Part shown: positions 1-8,467 of the stretch, one piece after another | Layout of the letters: the number at the start of each line of letters is the position of its first letter | How positions within the stretch are numbered: the first letter of the stretch is position 1 | Assembly (NCBI RefSeq): GCF_023156505.1 | Contig: NZ_JALNMJ010000013.1 | Coordinates: forward strand, 62,001 to 126,000 | Length of the DNA: 64,000 nt | Source: Roseibium sediminicola | GTDB lineage: Bacteria; Pseudomonadota; Alphaproteobacteria; Rhizobiales; Stappiaceae | Reading direction: 5' to 3' | Made by a program: the position numbers and the translations under genes | Notes under the pieces: generated by a model | The model's database searches: none | The model's input: the letters and a program-made list of their open reading frames with translations, nothing else | What the model was told of the DNA's origin: nothing

Positions 1-187
1 CAAGCGCGAAACCAAGCGCATGCAGACCCCAGTCCTGAAGCGGCATGCCCGTTGCGATCGCCAGAAGGGCGAAGCCCGCGATCAGCAGCACGGACACCCG
101 ATTCTGGATCGTCATGGTCAGCAAGTCTGATGCCCCGCCAAAGGCAACTAGCATCGGGAAAACAACAAGAATAGCGGCCTGGACCAT
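1..187 (-). CDS. cpaA: CpaA/TadV-like prepilin peptidase, N-terminal part (runs off the window)
   Basis: Prepilin peptidase of the Flp/Tad type IVb pilus system; it would cut the leader from the Flp pilin at the inner membrane. Only the first 62 codons are in the window. They read as a hydrophobic helix (about residues 3-18), the segment GGASDLLTMTIQNRVS with the first catalytic Asp at residue 21, then a second hydrophobic helix. Asp in a D-x6-N setting is the first half of the aspartic active site of this family; the second half (GxGD) lies outside. It follows flp on the same strand with a hairpin between them, as in many Tad loci. Confidence 0.8.
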   Translation of the reverse strand, partial: MVQAAILVVFPMLVAFGGASDLLTMTIQNRVSVLLIAGFALLAIATGMPLQDWGLHALGFAL

Positions 188-261
188 TGCATGCCTGTCT
201 GTTCGGGAATTGATGCTCCGACCCTAACGGCCAGAGGTTAACATTTCGCGGAAATCGGCGA

Positions 262-300
262 CGCGAAAAAAAAACGGGCGGAAAATCCGCCCGTTTTTTC
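262..300 (-). terminator. Hairpin terminator or attenuator between flp and cpaA
   Basis: Perfect 9-bp stem ACGGGCGGA/TCCGCCCGT (274-282 and 286-294) with a 3-nt loop, flanked by an A-run on the left and a T-run on the right, so it has a U-tract on either strand. On the minus strand it follows flp and precedes cpaA, which would allow a large excess of pilin over peptidase transcript. Confidence 0.8.
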
Positions 301-333
301 AGCAACAGCGGCTGGTGACGCCGCCGACTGCGA

Positions 334-522
334 TTAGGAACCGATGTCGGTAGACGCGGTGCTCAGCTGAGTCTGGATCCGGGTGAAGATCGCGCTCAGG
401 GACGTACCGGTCAGCTGCAGGGCGCCGATGATCACAATGGACAGCAGGCCAGCGATCAGGCCGTATTCAATTGCAGTTGCGCCGGATTCGTCTTTTACGA
501 AACGGTTGATAAGAGATTTCAT
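334..522 (-). CDS. flp: Flp family type IVb pilin
   Basis: Major subunit of the Tad adhesive pilus. It has 62 codons. A short basic leader ends at Gly14, followed by ATAIEYGLIAGLLSIVIIG: processing after Gly14 leaves Glu at +5 and Tyr at +6, the Flp signature, and a roughly 20-residue hydrophobic helix. The C-terminus is polar and Ser/Thr-rich. The start is preceded by TTGGAG. The peptidase gene follows on the same strand, and other Tad components lie divergently from 1048. Length and motif are typical of alphaproteobacterial Flp. Confidence 0.93.
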   Translation of the reverse strand: MKSLINRFVKDESGATAIEYGLIAGLLSIVIIGALQLTGTSLSAIFTRIQTQLSTASTDIGS

Positions 523-1047
523 GTGTTTGCTCCAAGTACCACTGAGTTGACAGCTTCAAAGTTCGCCGGATCTTCTTGTGTCCGTTCGAACATGGGATCA
601 CCCTAGGACAGAGAGCTTTCCAACCAGTTAAATTTACCATTCGACCTAGAGAAAATCCTGACAAATGTGACTATAGTTAACAGTAGGTATAGATAAAAAC
701 TTATTAAAACAACCGAAAAACTTTAAAATAAATCTCTTATTTCAAGTAGTACCCGATTTCCACGGCTTTGCATACATAATTTTCCCCACAAGCCTCAGAA
801 TAACCATTCAAGAATTGTTAAGAGTCATGTCAAAAGACAATATTTTCACTCATAAGGTTGTGGTAGATTTCTCGAAAGATGAAAAGCTCGCCAGTTTTGC
901 CTGTGTGAATACAACAGAGCATTGGTAAGCAACGCCAAGCCTGAAATAGCGGCAATTTACACTTCTTGGGAGACGCCGTTAGCAGATCGTTCACCACGTT
1001 TGCTGCATGCTGTCGCAAGACGAAATACACATGGAGTACCCATAAGC
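523..1047. other. AT-rich divergent intergenic region between flp and the plus-strand Tad genes
   Basis: About 525 bp, clearly AT-richer than the surroundings (especially 665-830), placed between two divergent transcription units of the pilus locus. It should hold promoters for both. I see no convincing gene here; short open frames lack ribosome sites and known motifs. No clean sigma-70 or sigma-54 box could be assigned by eye. Confidence 0.5.
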
Positions 1048-1509
1048 ATGTTTACGAACATACTGAAATGGACAGGCGTGCTTGTGATTGCGCTTCAGGC
1101 TGGCACCGCCCTGGCCCAAGACGGCCCGGTCATGGTGACCGTCGATCGCGCCAAGGTGTTTCGCATCGAGGATGGCGCTTCCGCTGTTATCGTCGGCAAC
1201 CCGTTCATCGCGGATGTGGCCATGTTCGACGAAAACACCGTCGTCATCACCGGCAAGAGCTATGGCACCACGAACCTCGTGATCCTGGATGCGAAGAGCA
1301 AACCGATCGTCGACGAAATCATCACCGTGCGGCCGTCCGATGAGGACACCGTCTCCGTCTACAAAAAATCGGCGCGTATCACGATGTCCTGTAATCCGAC
1401 CTGCGAACCGACCCTGCGTCTTGGCGATGCGGGCGAGGCTTTCAAGGAAGTGGCCGATCAGGCAACCGCACGCAACACGCTGGCGACAGAAGCGGCGATC
1501 GGCAAGTAA
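1048..1509 (+). CDS. Pilus assembly protein, secretin N-terminal (CpaC-N-like) domain only
   Basis: A 153-residue exported protein. It has a signal peptide (residues 1-22, ending ALA before QDGP) and then one domain resembling the N-terminal module of type II/III secretins and CpaC/RcpA: VTVDRAKVFRIEDGASAVIVGNP, then a GKSYGTTNLVILD strand-turn-strand. The secretin ring domain is absent, so this is a stand-alone periplasmic protein, perhaps an accessory to the CpaC secretin. Two Cys (CNPTC) near the C-terminus could form a disulfide. The open frame extends upstream to 922, but ATG 1048 is preceded by GGAG and gives the signal peptide. Confidence 0.75.
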   Translation: MFTNILKWTGVLVIALQAGTALAQDGPVMVTVDRAKVFRIEDGASAVIVGNPFIADVAMFDENTVVITGKSYGTTNLVILDAKSKPIVDEIITVRPSDEDTVSVYKKSARITMSCNPTCEPTLRLGDAGEAFKEVADQATARNTLATEAAIGK

Positions 1510-1535
1510 GCCTGTCCGTATGGAGTAACCCGGGA

Positions 1536-2087
1536 ATGCGCCTGATCAAAGCGTTCGTTGCCAGAACCCTCAAAGCCCGGAGGTCCTTTCGCAGGGACCA
1601 GCGGGGCACGACTGCCATCGAATTCAGCTTCGTTGCGATCCCATTCTTTCTTGTCGTGTTCGGCATCATTGAGGTGGGCCTGTCTCATTTCGTGAACAGA
1701 ATGGTCGACAACGCGGTCATCAGCGCGTCGCGTATGATCCGCACAGGTCAGGCCAGCAACGCCAGCTACGACGAAGAAGACTTCAAATCTGATATCTGCG
1801 GCTTCCTGCCGGATTTCCTGTGTTCCATGGACCGGATTGTCGTCGACGTGGAAAAGATCGACAGCTTCGATCTGGCAAAGTCGCCTTCGGAAAGCCTTTA
1901 CGACGACGATGGCGAACTGAAGGAAGACTCCAACTACGAAGAATCCGGTTCCGGCGACATCGTCGTTGTGAACGTCATTTACCGATGGCCGATGATCACC
2001 GCCTTGCTGGCCCTCGATATGGCCGACAACGGCAGTGAACGATACCTGACGTCAACTGTGGTGTTTCGAAATGAACCCTGGAACTGA
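1536..2087 (+). CDS. TadE-like pilus assembly pseudopilin
   Basis: A 183-residue TadE-family protein, a minor pseudopilin of the Flp/Tad machine. A basic N-terminus (residues 1-23) leads to RGTTAIEFSFVAIPFF: a prepilin-like site after Gly24 with Glu29 at +5, followed by a single membrane helix to about residue 48. The remainder is an acidic periplasmic domain. It lies 26 bp after the secretin-N-domain gene, and its last 17 bp overlap the next TadE-like gene, so the three are probably co-transcribed and translationally coupled. Confidence 0.85.
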   Translation: MRLIKAFVARTLKARRSFRRDQRGTTAIEFSFVAIPFFLVVFGIIEVGLSHFVNRMVDNAVISASRMIRTGQASNASYDEEDFKSDICGFLPDFLCSMDRIVVDVEKIDSFDLAKSPSESLYDDDGELKEDSNYEESGSGDIVVVNVIYRWPMITALLALDMADNGSERYLTSTVVFRNEPWN

Positions 2088-2688
2088 GAAATCGCTTGGT
2101 TTCGGCGCTTTGGCTCGGCGGTGGTTGCGTCCGCTCCGCTCCATCAAAGCGGACAGGCGCGGCGTGTCGGCGGTCGAGTTCGCCCTGATCCTGCCGGTCC
2201 TGCTGATCCTTTTGATCGGCATGGAAGAAATCACCGGGGCAATGAACTACGACCGTAAAGTTTCCCGGATCGCCAACTCGGTCGCCGATCTGGTCGCGCA
2301 GGCGCAGACCATCGACAAAAGCGAACTCGAGGCCATCATGGATCTCGGCGCGGTGATCCTTGATCCCTATCCCGCGGACACGATGGAAATAATTATTGCC
2401 AGCGTGACCTTTGACGAGAACGGCGATGCGAGCATCGACTGGAGCCTAGACAACAGCGGCGAAGCTGCGTCAGGCTGGTCTAAGGGATCCGAACCGCCAA
2501 TCACCCTGCCCGACACCGTCGCCGCGCCGGAAACCTCCATTGTGGTCAGCCAGGTCAACCTCGCTTACGAACCGCTGTTTGCCGGGGTGTTCACGCAATA
2601 TTTCTCGCGCGACTCGTCGCTGGACCTCAGCGACACCTATTACCTGCGTCCGCGCCTGACCGACACGGTTGACTGCAGCGACTGCTAG
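2071..2688 (+). CDS. TadE/TadG-like pilus assembly protein
   Basis: A 205-residue second pseudopilin-like protein. After a basic leader it shows RRGVSAVEFALILPVLLILL: Gly31 followed by Glu36 at +5 and a membrane helix (about 33-52). The periplasmic part has a conserved-looking Lys-Val-Ser-Arg-Ile segment and ends in DCSDC, a Cys pair that may form a disulfide. Its start overlaps the 3' end of the preceding tadE-like gene. It lacks the long von Willebrand insertion of true TadG, so it is closer to TadE/TadF. Confidence 0.82.
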   Translation: MNPGTEKSLGFGALARRWLRPLRSIKADRRGVSAVEFALILPVLLILLIGMEEITGAMNYDRKVSRIANSVADLVAQAQTIDKSELEAIMDLGAVILDPYPADTMEIIIASVTFDENGDASIDWSLDNSGEAASGWSKGSEPPITLPDTVAAPETSIVVSQVNLAYEPLFAGVFTQYFSRDSSLDLSDTYYLRPRLTDTVDCSDC

Positions 2689-2878
2689 GTGGTCAGGTGC
2701 CGCTTTGTCCGAGTGCTGACCGTCTCATTTGAACCGCTTGGCCGGTTGATCTGCGCGCAAACCGCTCATGTACTTCCGCGACTAGTGACTCTGCCGTATT
2801 TTTAGCGTCGTATTCTGAGGATAGTCTTCGCATAATGCTGCGCCGCAATATTCATTTCAGTACGGGATTCCAGGATCG

Positions 2879-4291
2879 ATGGCGACCAACAAGACATATG
2901 ACCAGATCAAGATAGGCGACAGCGCGGAGATTGTCCGCGAATGTTCCTCGAACGACCTGCTGGTCTTTGCCCATGCCTCGGGCAATCACAATCCGATCCA
3001 CCTGCCCGATACCGACTGGACCGGAGACGGTCATATCGACAAGCCGGTCGCCCCTGCCATGTGGGTCGGCGGTCTCGCCTCCGCCGTGCTCGGCAACATC
3101 CTTCCCGGCCCCGGTACGGTCTACAAGGCGCAGTCCTTCCGGTTTCTGGGCGCTGCCGTGGTTGGCGACAAGCTGCATGTCAGGGTGACCGCCACCGAGA
3201 AGAAGCCCGACAACATCATCCTGTTCGACATGAGCGTAACCCGCGGTGACGGCACCCGCCTCGTCGAGGGTGTCGCCGAGGTCAAGGCACCGACGGAAAC
3301 CATCGAATTCGATTCCAGCAACATCCCCGCGCTGCTGGTCCAGCGCCACCGGCACTTCAACCGGATGATCGAGCTGGCCAAGACCCTGCCGGCCCTGCCG
3401 ACGGCCGTCGTCGCACCCGACGATCCGAATTCGCTCGAAGGCGCCCTGATGGCCGCGCGCGAAGGCCTGATCAATCCTGTGCTGATTGGCGCCAGGAACC
3501 GGATCGACGCGGCCGCCAGGGAACTCGATGAAAATATCGGCGCCTATGAGCTGATCGACATCGAGGACGAAATGGAAGCCGCCGGCCGGGCGGTCGCCAT
3601 GGTCCATGAAGGCCGGGTCAAGGCGGTCATGAAAGGCCATCTTCACACCGACCATCTGCTTCATCATGTGGTCAAGCGTGACGGCGGTCTCAGGACCAAG
3701 CGCCGGATCAGCCATGTCTTCGTCATGGATATTCCCGGCCGCAAGACACCCGTCCTGATTTCGGACGCAGCGATCAACATCTCGCCGGACCTCAACACCA
3801 AGGTCGACATCACCCAGAACGCCATCGACGCCGCCCGATCGCTCGGCCTGGAAATGCCGCGTGTCGGCATTCTGTCGGCGATCGAGACAGTCAACCCCGC
3901 CATTCCCTCAAGCCTGGATGCCGCGATCCTGTCGAAAATGGCCGAACGCGGCCAGATCAAGGGCGCGGTGGTCGACGGGCCGCTCGCCATGGACAATGCC
4001 ATCGACGTCCAGGCCGCGCGCACCAAGGGCATCACCTCGCTGGTGGCCGGTCATGCCGAAGTGCTGATCGTGCCCAACCTGGAGTCCGGCAACATGCTGG
4101 CCAAGGAGCTGACCTTCATTGCCCACGCGGAGGCCGCCGGCCTTGTGATCGGCGCCAAGGTACCGGTCATGCTGACCAGCCGGGCCGATGACGGCCGCGC
4201 GCGCCTTGCCTCCTGCGCCCTTGCGCTGCTTTATACGCACTGGAAAGCCAATGGCGCACCGGCAGGCATTCTCGACCGCGAGGAGGACTGA
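2879..4291 (+). CDS. Bifunctional MaoC-domain / phosphate acetyl(butyryl)transferase
   Basis: A 470-residue fusion. The N-terminal hotdog domain (about 10-140) is MaoC-like, with FAHASGNHNPIHLPD carrying the hydratase-2 Asp and His. The C-terminal domain (about 165-460) is a PTA/PTB phosphotransacylase (HTDHLLHHVV, VFVMDIPGRKTPVLISDAAINI, GPLAMDNAID). The transferase exchanges acyl-CoA and phosphate to give acyl-phosphate for the kinase encoded 2 bp downstream (ackA), yielding ATP. The MaoC part may act on enoyl-CoA intermediates or be regulatory; I infer no specific substrate. It starts at ATG 2879 after a weak ribosome site. Confidence 0.9.
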   Translation: MATNKTYDQIKIGDSAEIVRECSSNDLLVFAHASGNHNPIHLPDTDWTGDGHIDKPVAPAMWVGGLASAVLGNILPGPGTVYKAQSFRFLGAAVVGDKLHVRVTATEKKPDNIILFDMSVTRGDGTRLVEGVAEVKAPTETIEFDSSNIPALLVQRHRHFNRMIELAKTLPALPTAVVAPDDPNSLEGALMAAREGLINPVLIGARNRIDAAARELDENIGAYELIDIEDEMEAAGRAVAMVHEGRVKAVMKGHLHTDHLLHHVVKRDGGLRTKRRISHVFVMDIPGRKTPVLISDAAINISPDLNTKVDITQNAIDAARSLGLEMPRVGILSAIETVNPAIPSSLDAAILSKMAERGQIKGAVVDGPLAMDNAIDVQAARTKGITSLVAGHAEVLIVPNLESGNMLAKELTFIAHAEAAGLVIGAKVPVMLTSRADDGRARLASCALALLYTHWKANGAPAGILDREED

Positions 4292-4293
4292 TC

Positions 4294-5478
4294 ATGGAAC
4301 GGGTGATCCTGGTTCTCAATTCCGGCTCCTCCTCGATCAAGTTCACTCTTTACACCGGAACGCGCGAACAGCTGACTGGGCAGATCTCGGGCCTGGGCGC
4401 GACGCCGCATATCAAGCTGACTTCCCTCGTTTCCGAGACCAAACTCGACCGCCCGCTGACGGCCGATGAAGGCGTCACGCACCGCACGGCCCTCGCTGCG
4501 CTGCTGCCGGTCCTGGAAACCGAGTTGAAGGGACGCCGGGTCGACGCGGTCGGGCACCGGGTCGTCCATGGCGGTGTCAATCATGCGGCCCCGCTCCGGA
4601 TCACACAGGAACTGCTTGGCGAACTGCGCGCGCTCGAACCGCTCGCCCCCCTGCATCAGCCGCACAATCTGGCCGGCATCGAGGCCGCGACGGAAGCGTT
4701 CCCGGGCGCCCTGCAAACCGCCTGTTTCGACACCGCCTTTCACCGCAGTCACCCCTGGGTGAATGACACATTCGCCCTGCCCCGGTCCCTTTATGACGAA
4801 GGTGTTCGCCGCTACGGGTTTCACGGCCTGTCTTATGAATATATCTGCAGCTATCTGAAAAAGACCCGGCCGGACGTCTATGAAGGTCGGGTCATTGTCG
4901 CGCATCTGGGCAACGGCGCCTCCATGTGCGCCATTCGCGATGGCCAGAGTATCGGCTCCACCATGGGCTTCACCGCGCTTGACGGCCTGCCCATGGGCAC
5001 CCGCTGCGGCCAGCTGGATCCGGGTGTCGTGCTCTATCTTCTGACCACCAAAGGCTTGTCGCCGGACGAGGTTTCGGACCTGCTCTACAAGGAATCCGGG
5101 TTGAAGGGCCTGTCCGGCATCAGCCAGGACATGCGCGCGTTGACCACAAGCGACGACCCGCGGGCGGCGGAAGCCATCGACTATTTCGTGTTCCGCATCC
5201 GGCGCGAACTTGGCGCAATGGCGTCTGTTCTGGGCGGATTGGACACAGTGGTTTTCACCGGTGGCATCGGTGAAAACGCCGCCTTGATCCGGGAAAAGGT
5301 CTGCGTGGACCAGGGCTGGCTCGGCCTTGCCATCGACGAGGACCGGAATGCGGGCCACGCGGAAGACATTTCCGCCGAAACGTCCCGGATCAAAGTGCTG
5401 GTCATTCCGACAAACGAGGAGGAAATGATCCGCCGGCACACCGAGGCTCTGATCAGCGCAAACACTGTCCCGGCCTAG
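4294..5478 (+). CDS. ackA: Acetate kinase
   Basis: Acetate/propionate kinase making ATP and acetate from acetyl-phosphate in the cytoplasm. It has 394 residues, the normal length. ASKHA-fold motifs in order: VLNSGSSSIKF at the N-terminus, VGHRVVHGG, FDTAFH, AHLGNGASMCAI, MGTRCGQLDPG and FTGGIGENAALIRE. The gene follows the MaoC-PTA gene by 2 bp and so forms the Pta-AckA pathway with it. Its TAG stop codon (5476-5478) is also the first three bases of the 268-bp inverted-repeat element that follows. Confidence 0.96.
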   Translation: MERVILVLNSGSSSIKFTLYTGTREQLTGQISGLGATPHIKLTSLVSETKLDRPLTADEGVTHRTALAALLPVLETELKGRRVDAVGHRVVHGGVNHAAPLRITQELLGELRALEPLAPLHQPHNLAGIEAATEAFPGALQTACFDTAFHRSHPWVNDTFALPRSLYDEGVRRYGFHGLSYEYICSYLKKTRPDVYEGRVIVAHLGNGASMCAIRDGQSIGSTMGFTALDGLPMGTRCGQLDPGVVLYLLTTKGLSPDEVSDLLYKESGLKGLSGISQDMRALTTSDDPRAAEAIDYFVFRIRRELGAMASVLGGLDTVVFTGGIGENAALIREKVCVDQGWLGLAIDEDRNAGHAEDISAETSRIKVLVIPTNEEEMIRRHTEALISANTVPA

Positions 5479-5743
5479 AGCATGTCCACTCAATCTAGGA
5501 TCATTTGATGTCGAAAAGCAGTTCACTCGGCGAGGCGCGTCGCGAAGTGCGATGCGGTGCATCGGTCAAGCGGCGTAACGCTGCCGATGGACTGCTTTGC
5601 GTCACCCGGAGGGCCGGGCTCTTGCGTCCGCTGACCACGTTGGCTTGCGCTTGTGGTGGAACCACACCACCGCGCGCAACCCGCCTCGTCAGCAAACGCA
5701 ACCGCACCGGTCAAATGAACCTAGATTGAGTGGACATGCTCTA
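5476..5743. repeat. 268-bp terminal-inverted-repeat element, copy 1
   Basis: The ends are near-perfect inverted repeats: TAGAGCATGTCCACTCAATC at the left and its complement at the right, continuing CTAGG-TCATTTGA for about 33 bp per arm with one or two mismatches. The interior aligns with the element at 63380-63647 (for example TCAAGCGGCGTAACGCTG against TCAAGCGGCACAACGCTG), and both are exactly 268 bp. It lies between convergent ackA and the PhnD-like gene, and both of their TAG stops are the terminal three bases of the element. No transposase is encoded, so it is a MITE-like or structured intergenic element. CTAG (or TA) flanks both ends and may be a target duplication. Confidence 0.85.
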
Positions 5744-6712
5744 GCGTCCCGTCGGGTCCAGCAACGCGGCGTATTGGTCTTCATAGGTCCGCAGAACCGG
5801 CCGGTAGTCCGCATGGACCACCGGTTCGAAGCCACCCGGCAGATCCGGTTCGATCGCAAGATAGGCGTCGGGGGCCTCCCGGCGCAAATCCATCAGCCCC
5901 GCCCGGATGCGGCGCTTCAACTCGTCCGGCAGATCCTTGCGCAGGCTGTGCGCGGAATAGGGGATCGGCGGCGAACGCCAGACGATTTCGAGGTCCTTGA
6001 AGCCACCGCCACCGGAGACGTAATAGTCGTTGAGCGTACCGGCCGTGTAACCGTTCTTGGCCTCGCCCGCGAGGGTCGACCACGCGAGTGCGGCATCGAC
6101 ACGCCCGTCGAGAACGGCGCGCAGCCCTTCCACCGGATCCTTCACCTCGACCAGAGCGCTGAAATGGGTGCGGGCGTTGATGCCGTCGGCGGCCAGATTG
6201 GCGAGCGGCACACGATACCCGGTGACCGCATGGCTGCTGCCAACCGCAAGGCGTTTGCCCTGCAGTTCCGTCAGGGACAGCTTTTCAGCACCTCGCCTCG
6301 CCACCAGAATGGCATAGAAACGCGCCGGAAAGTCATCTGGACCGGCCGTCACAAGCGGTTCGATACACGCACAAAGCTGATGGACGGCCGCATAGGCGGA
6401 GGGCGACAGGCGCGCATAGTCGATCCGTCCCGCAGCGAGCGCCTCGGCGGCATCCGCCAGGGTCTCCATCAGGAACAGGTCGACCGGCAGGTCGGCAATC
6501 TCTTCCAGGGCAAGACGGAAGGGTTCCACGCGGTCGCGCGCACCTTCATCTGCCGCGACGACCACTCCCAGGCGCAGCCTGTCCGGCATTGTCGCGCCCT
6601 CCTGTGCCCGGGCGCCGGTGCATACCGCGATCAGCAGCGCCGACAGGACCGCGACGCCCCACACCTTGAAACCCGCCACAAAACCGACATAAGCTTTTGA
6701 TGAAACTTGCAA
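5741..6712 (-). CDS. PhnD-like phosphate/phosphonate-type ABC substrate-binding protein
   Basis: A 323-residue periplasmic binding protein of the PhnD/SsuA/transferrin-like class. The signal peptide includes the hydrophobic stretch VLSALLIAV and ends near GARAQ (about residue 36). Features of the fold include RLGVV at the start of the mature protein, GRIDYARLSPSAYA, LQGKRLAVGSSHAVTGY (ligand-binding loop) and GRVDAALAWSTLAG. No permease or ATPase gene adjoins it, so it may serve a distant transporter or act as a sensor. The first ATG (6712) gives a long N-region; a later start is possible. Its stop is supplied by the repeat element downstream. Confidence 0.82.
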   Translation of the reverse strand: MQVSSKAYVGFVAGFKVWGVAVLSALLIAVCTGARAQEGATMPDRLRLGVVVAADEGARDRVEPFRLALEEIADLPVDLFLMETLADAAEALAAGRIDYARLSPSAYAAVHQLCACIEPLVTAGPDDFPARFYAILVARRGAEKLSLTELQGKRLAVGSSHAVTGYRVPLANLAADGINARTHFSALVEVKDPVEGLRAVLDGRVDAALAWSTLAGEAKNGYTAGTLNDYYVSGGGGFKDLEIVWRSPPIPYSAHSLRKDLPDELKRRIRAGLMDLRREAPDAYLAIEPDLPGGFEPVVHADYRPVLRTYEDQYAALLDPTGR

Positions 6713-6762
6713 ATTAATGCCTCACCCCTTGGATGCCCTTCACGGAACGAACAGCCCCCAAC

Positions 6763-7383
6763 ATGACCAACCCTATCACGACCGTCGTCTTCGATATAGG
6801 CAATGTCCTTGTCGAATGGAATCCCGAACATCTCTATTCCCGGCTGATCCCGGATGACGCACAGCGGCAGGTGTTTCTGGAGACCGTCTGTACGGCGGAG
6901 TGGAACCTGCAACAGGATCTCGGCCGTCCCTGGCCGGAGGCGGTCGCGATGCTGGTGCAGCAACATCCCGACAAGGCCGATCTGATCGAAGCCTATTACA
7001 AGGACTGGCACGATATGGTCCCGGGCGAAATTCCCGGCACCCCGGCCCTGCTTGCCGCGCTCAAGGCAAACGGAACGCCGCTTTACGCCATCACCAATTT
7101 CTCAAGTGAGAAATTCGCCGAAACCCAGGACAGGTTTCCGTTTCTGAAAACCAGTTTTCTGGACATTGTCGTCTCCGGCGACGAGCGCCTGGCCAAACCC
7201 GAGCCGCAGATCTATCAGGTCCTGTTTCAGCGCAACGGCCTTGATCCGGCCGCCTGCCTCTTTATCGACGACAGCGCACAGAATGTGGCCATGGCCCGCG
7301 AGCTCGGCATGACGGCGCATCATTTCAAGGAGGCCGGTGAACTGGAAGCCGACCTCGTCGCCCTGGGGCTGCTCGCGGTCTAG
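6763..7383 (+). CDS. HAD-superfamily hydrolase, YihX-like
   Basis: A 206-residue HAD subfamily IA hydrolase. Motif I is VVFDIGNVLVEWN: the nucleophile Asp is present but the usual second Asp is replaced (D-x-G-N), as in YihX-type sugar-phosphate phosphatases and the HAD domain of epoxide hydrolases. Motif II is AITNFS, motif III the Lys in LAKPEPQIYQ, and motif IV CLFIDDSAQNV. It probably dephosphorylates a small phosphorylated metabolite; substrate unknown. An in-frame ATG at 6733 exists, but 6763 places motif I at the usual distance. It ends 3 bp from the convergent amidohydrolase gene. Confidence 0.87.
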   Translation: MTNPITTVVFDIGNVLVEWNPEHLYSRLIPDDAQRQVFLETVCTAEWNLQQDLGRPWPEAVAMLVQQHPDKADLIEAYYKDWHDMVPGEIPGTPALLAALKANGTPLYAITNFSSEKFAETQDRFPFLKTSFLDIVVSGDERLAKPEPQIYQVLFQRNGLDPAACLFIDDSAQNVAMARELGMTAHHFKEAGELEADLVALGLLAV

Positions 7384-7386
7384 GCG

Positions 7387-8415
7387 CTAGCCTTCAAAAC
7401 CTTCCAGCACGTTGACGCAGTTGGTGCCGAGCGCATCGACTGCGTAACCGCCTTCCATCACGAAGATGGTCGGAACACCCACTTTCTTCAGCCGCTGACC
7501 GAGACGCAGGTAATCCTCGCTCTTGAACGCGAACTTCGAGATCGGATCGTTTTCGAAGCAATCCATGCCAAGCGACACGATCATCACGTCGGGCTTGTAG
7601 ACCAGCAACCAGCGGCAGGCTTCTTCCAGGGCCGGCGTGTAGCCGTCCCAATCCGTGCCGAGCGGCAATGGCCAATTGCGGGTGAAGCCGGTGCCGGCAT
7701 GCTCGCCCGTTTCGTCCGCATAGCCCAGGAAATATGGATATTCTTCTTTCGGATCGGCGTGGATCGACAGGAACAGGACATCCGGGCGATCGTAAAAGAG
7801 CGCTTGCGTACCGTTGCCGTGGTGATAGTCGACATCCAGGATGGCAATCCGGTGCAGACCGTAGTCCCGCAGATACTGGGCGGCAACGGCGGCGTTGTTG
7901 AAGAAACAATAGCCGCCGAAAAAATCAAAGCCGGCGTGATGGCCGGGCGGGCGGCACAGGGAGAAGACAGCCTTTTCGCCATTCAGGATCATCTTGGCCG
8001 CTGTCAGCGCGGTGTCGGCGGAAGCCCGGGCCGCCCGATAGGTGTGTTCCCCGAGCGGTGTGCCCGCGTCCATCGAATACCGGCCGAGCAGGCCGTCGAT
8101 GTGGTTGACGGTCGTGTCCTGACGCAGGCTCCGGATCGGCCAGACAAACGGAAAAGCCTCCTTCGAGCGGCCGGCTGCGGTCCATTTCTCCCAGAAGCCT
8201 TCCAGAAAAGACACGTAATCGGGGGAATGCACCCGGTGCAGCGGCCTGATCGGAAAATCCTCCGGCGCGACAATCTCGCCGACATTCCTGTCGCGGACGG
8301 TCTTGAGCACAATTTCGGCGCGGCTCGGGATTTCGACGGCAGGTTTCAACTCGCCGTCGGAGATTTCCTGAGCCGGCGCATGCGCAAGCTGGGTGTCTGA
8401 AAAAACCGTCTTCAC
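7387..8415 (-). CDS. Histone deacetylase family protein (acetylpolyamine amidohydrolase-like)
   Basis: A 342-residue zinc-dependent deacetylase-fold enzyme. The catalytic signature is complete: RPPGHHA with the His pair, GGYCFFNNAAVAA, the zinc-binding DVDYHHGNGTQ, LSIHADP, and a late Asp/Tyr region (SLGMDCFENDP, MEGGYAVDALG). The N-terminal EIPSRAEIV and the length match bacterial acetylpolyamine amidohydrolases, which release acetate from acetylated polyamines or other amides. It is convergent with the HAD gene and lies about 50 bp downstream of galM on the same strand. The exact substrate cannot be read from sequence. Confidence 0.88.
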   Translation of the reverse strand: MKTVFSDTQLAHAPAQEISDGELKPAVEIPSRAEIVLKTVRDRNVGEIVAPEDFPIRPLHRVHSPDYVSFLEGFWEKWTAAGRSKEAFPFVWPIRSLRQDTTVNHIDGLLGRYSMDAGTPLGEHTYRAARASADTALTAAKMILNGEKAVFSLCRPPGHHAGFDFFGGYCFFNNAAVAAQYLRDYGLHRIAILDVDYHHGNGTQALFYDRPDVLFLSIHADPKEEYPYFLGYADETGEHAGTGFTRNWPLPLGTDWDGYTPALEEACRWLLVYKPDVMIVSLGMDCFENDPISKFAFKSEDYLRLGQRLKKVGVPTIFVMEGGYAVDALGTNCVNVLEGFEG

Positions 8416-8467
8416 AAGCTGCCCCCGGTCCCCGTGTTAGCACTCAGCCGAATTACTGTACCCGAAA

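Noticed and set aside
2689..2878. The gap between the TadE-like gene and the MaoC-PTA gene checked for a small RNA or tRNA.
   Set aside because: No cloverleaf, terminator or conserved box could be seen; it is recorded as ordinary promoter-length sequence.
5476..5743. The inverted-repeat element considered as a small protein gene (short frames on both strands).
   Set aside because: Frames are short, not shared with the homologous copy at 63380, and lack ribosome sites; the structure is explained by the inverted repeats.
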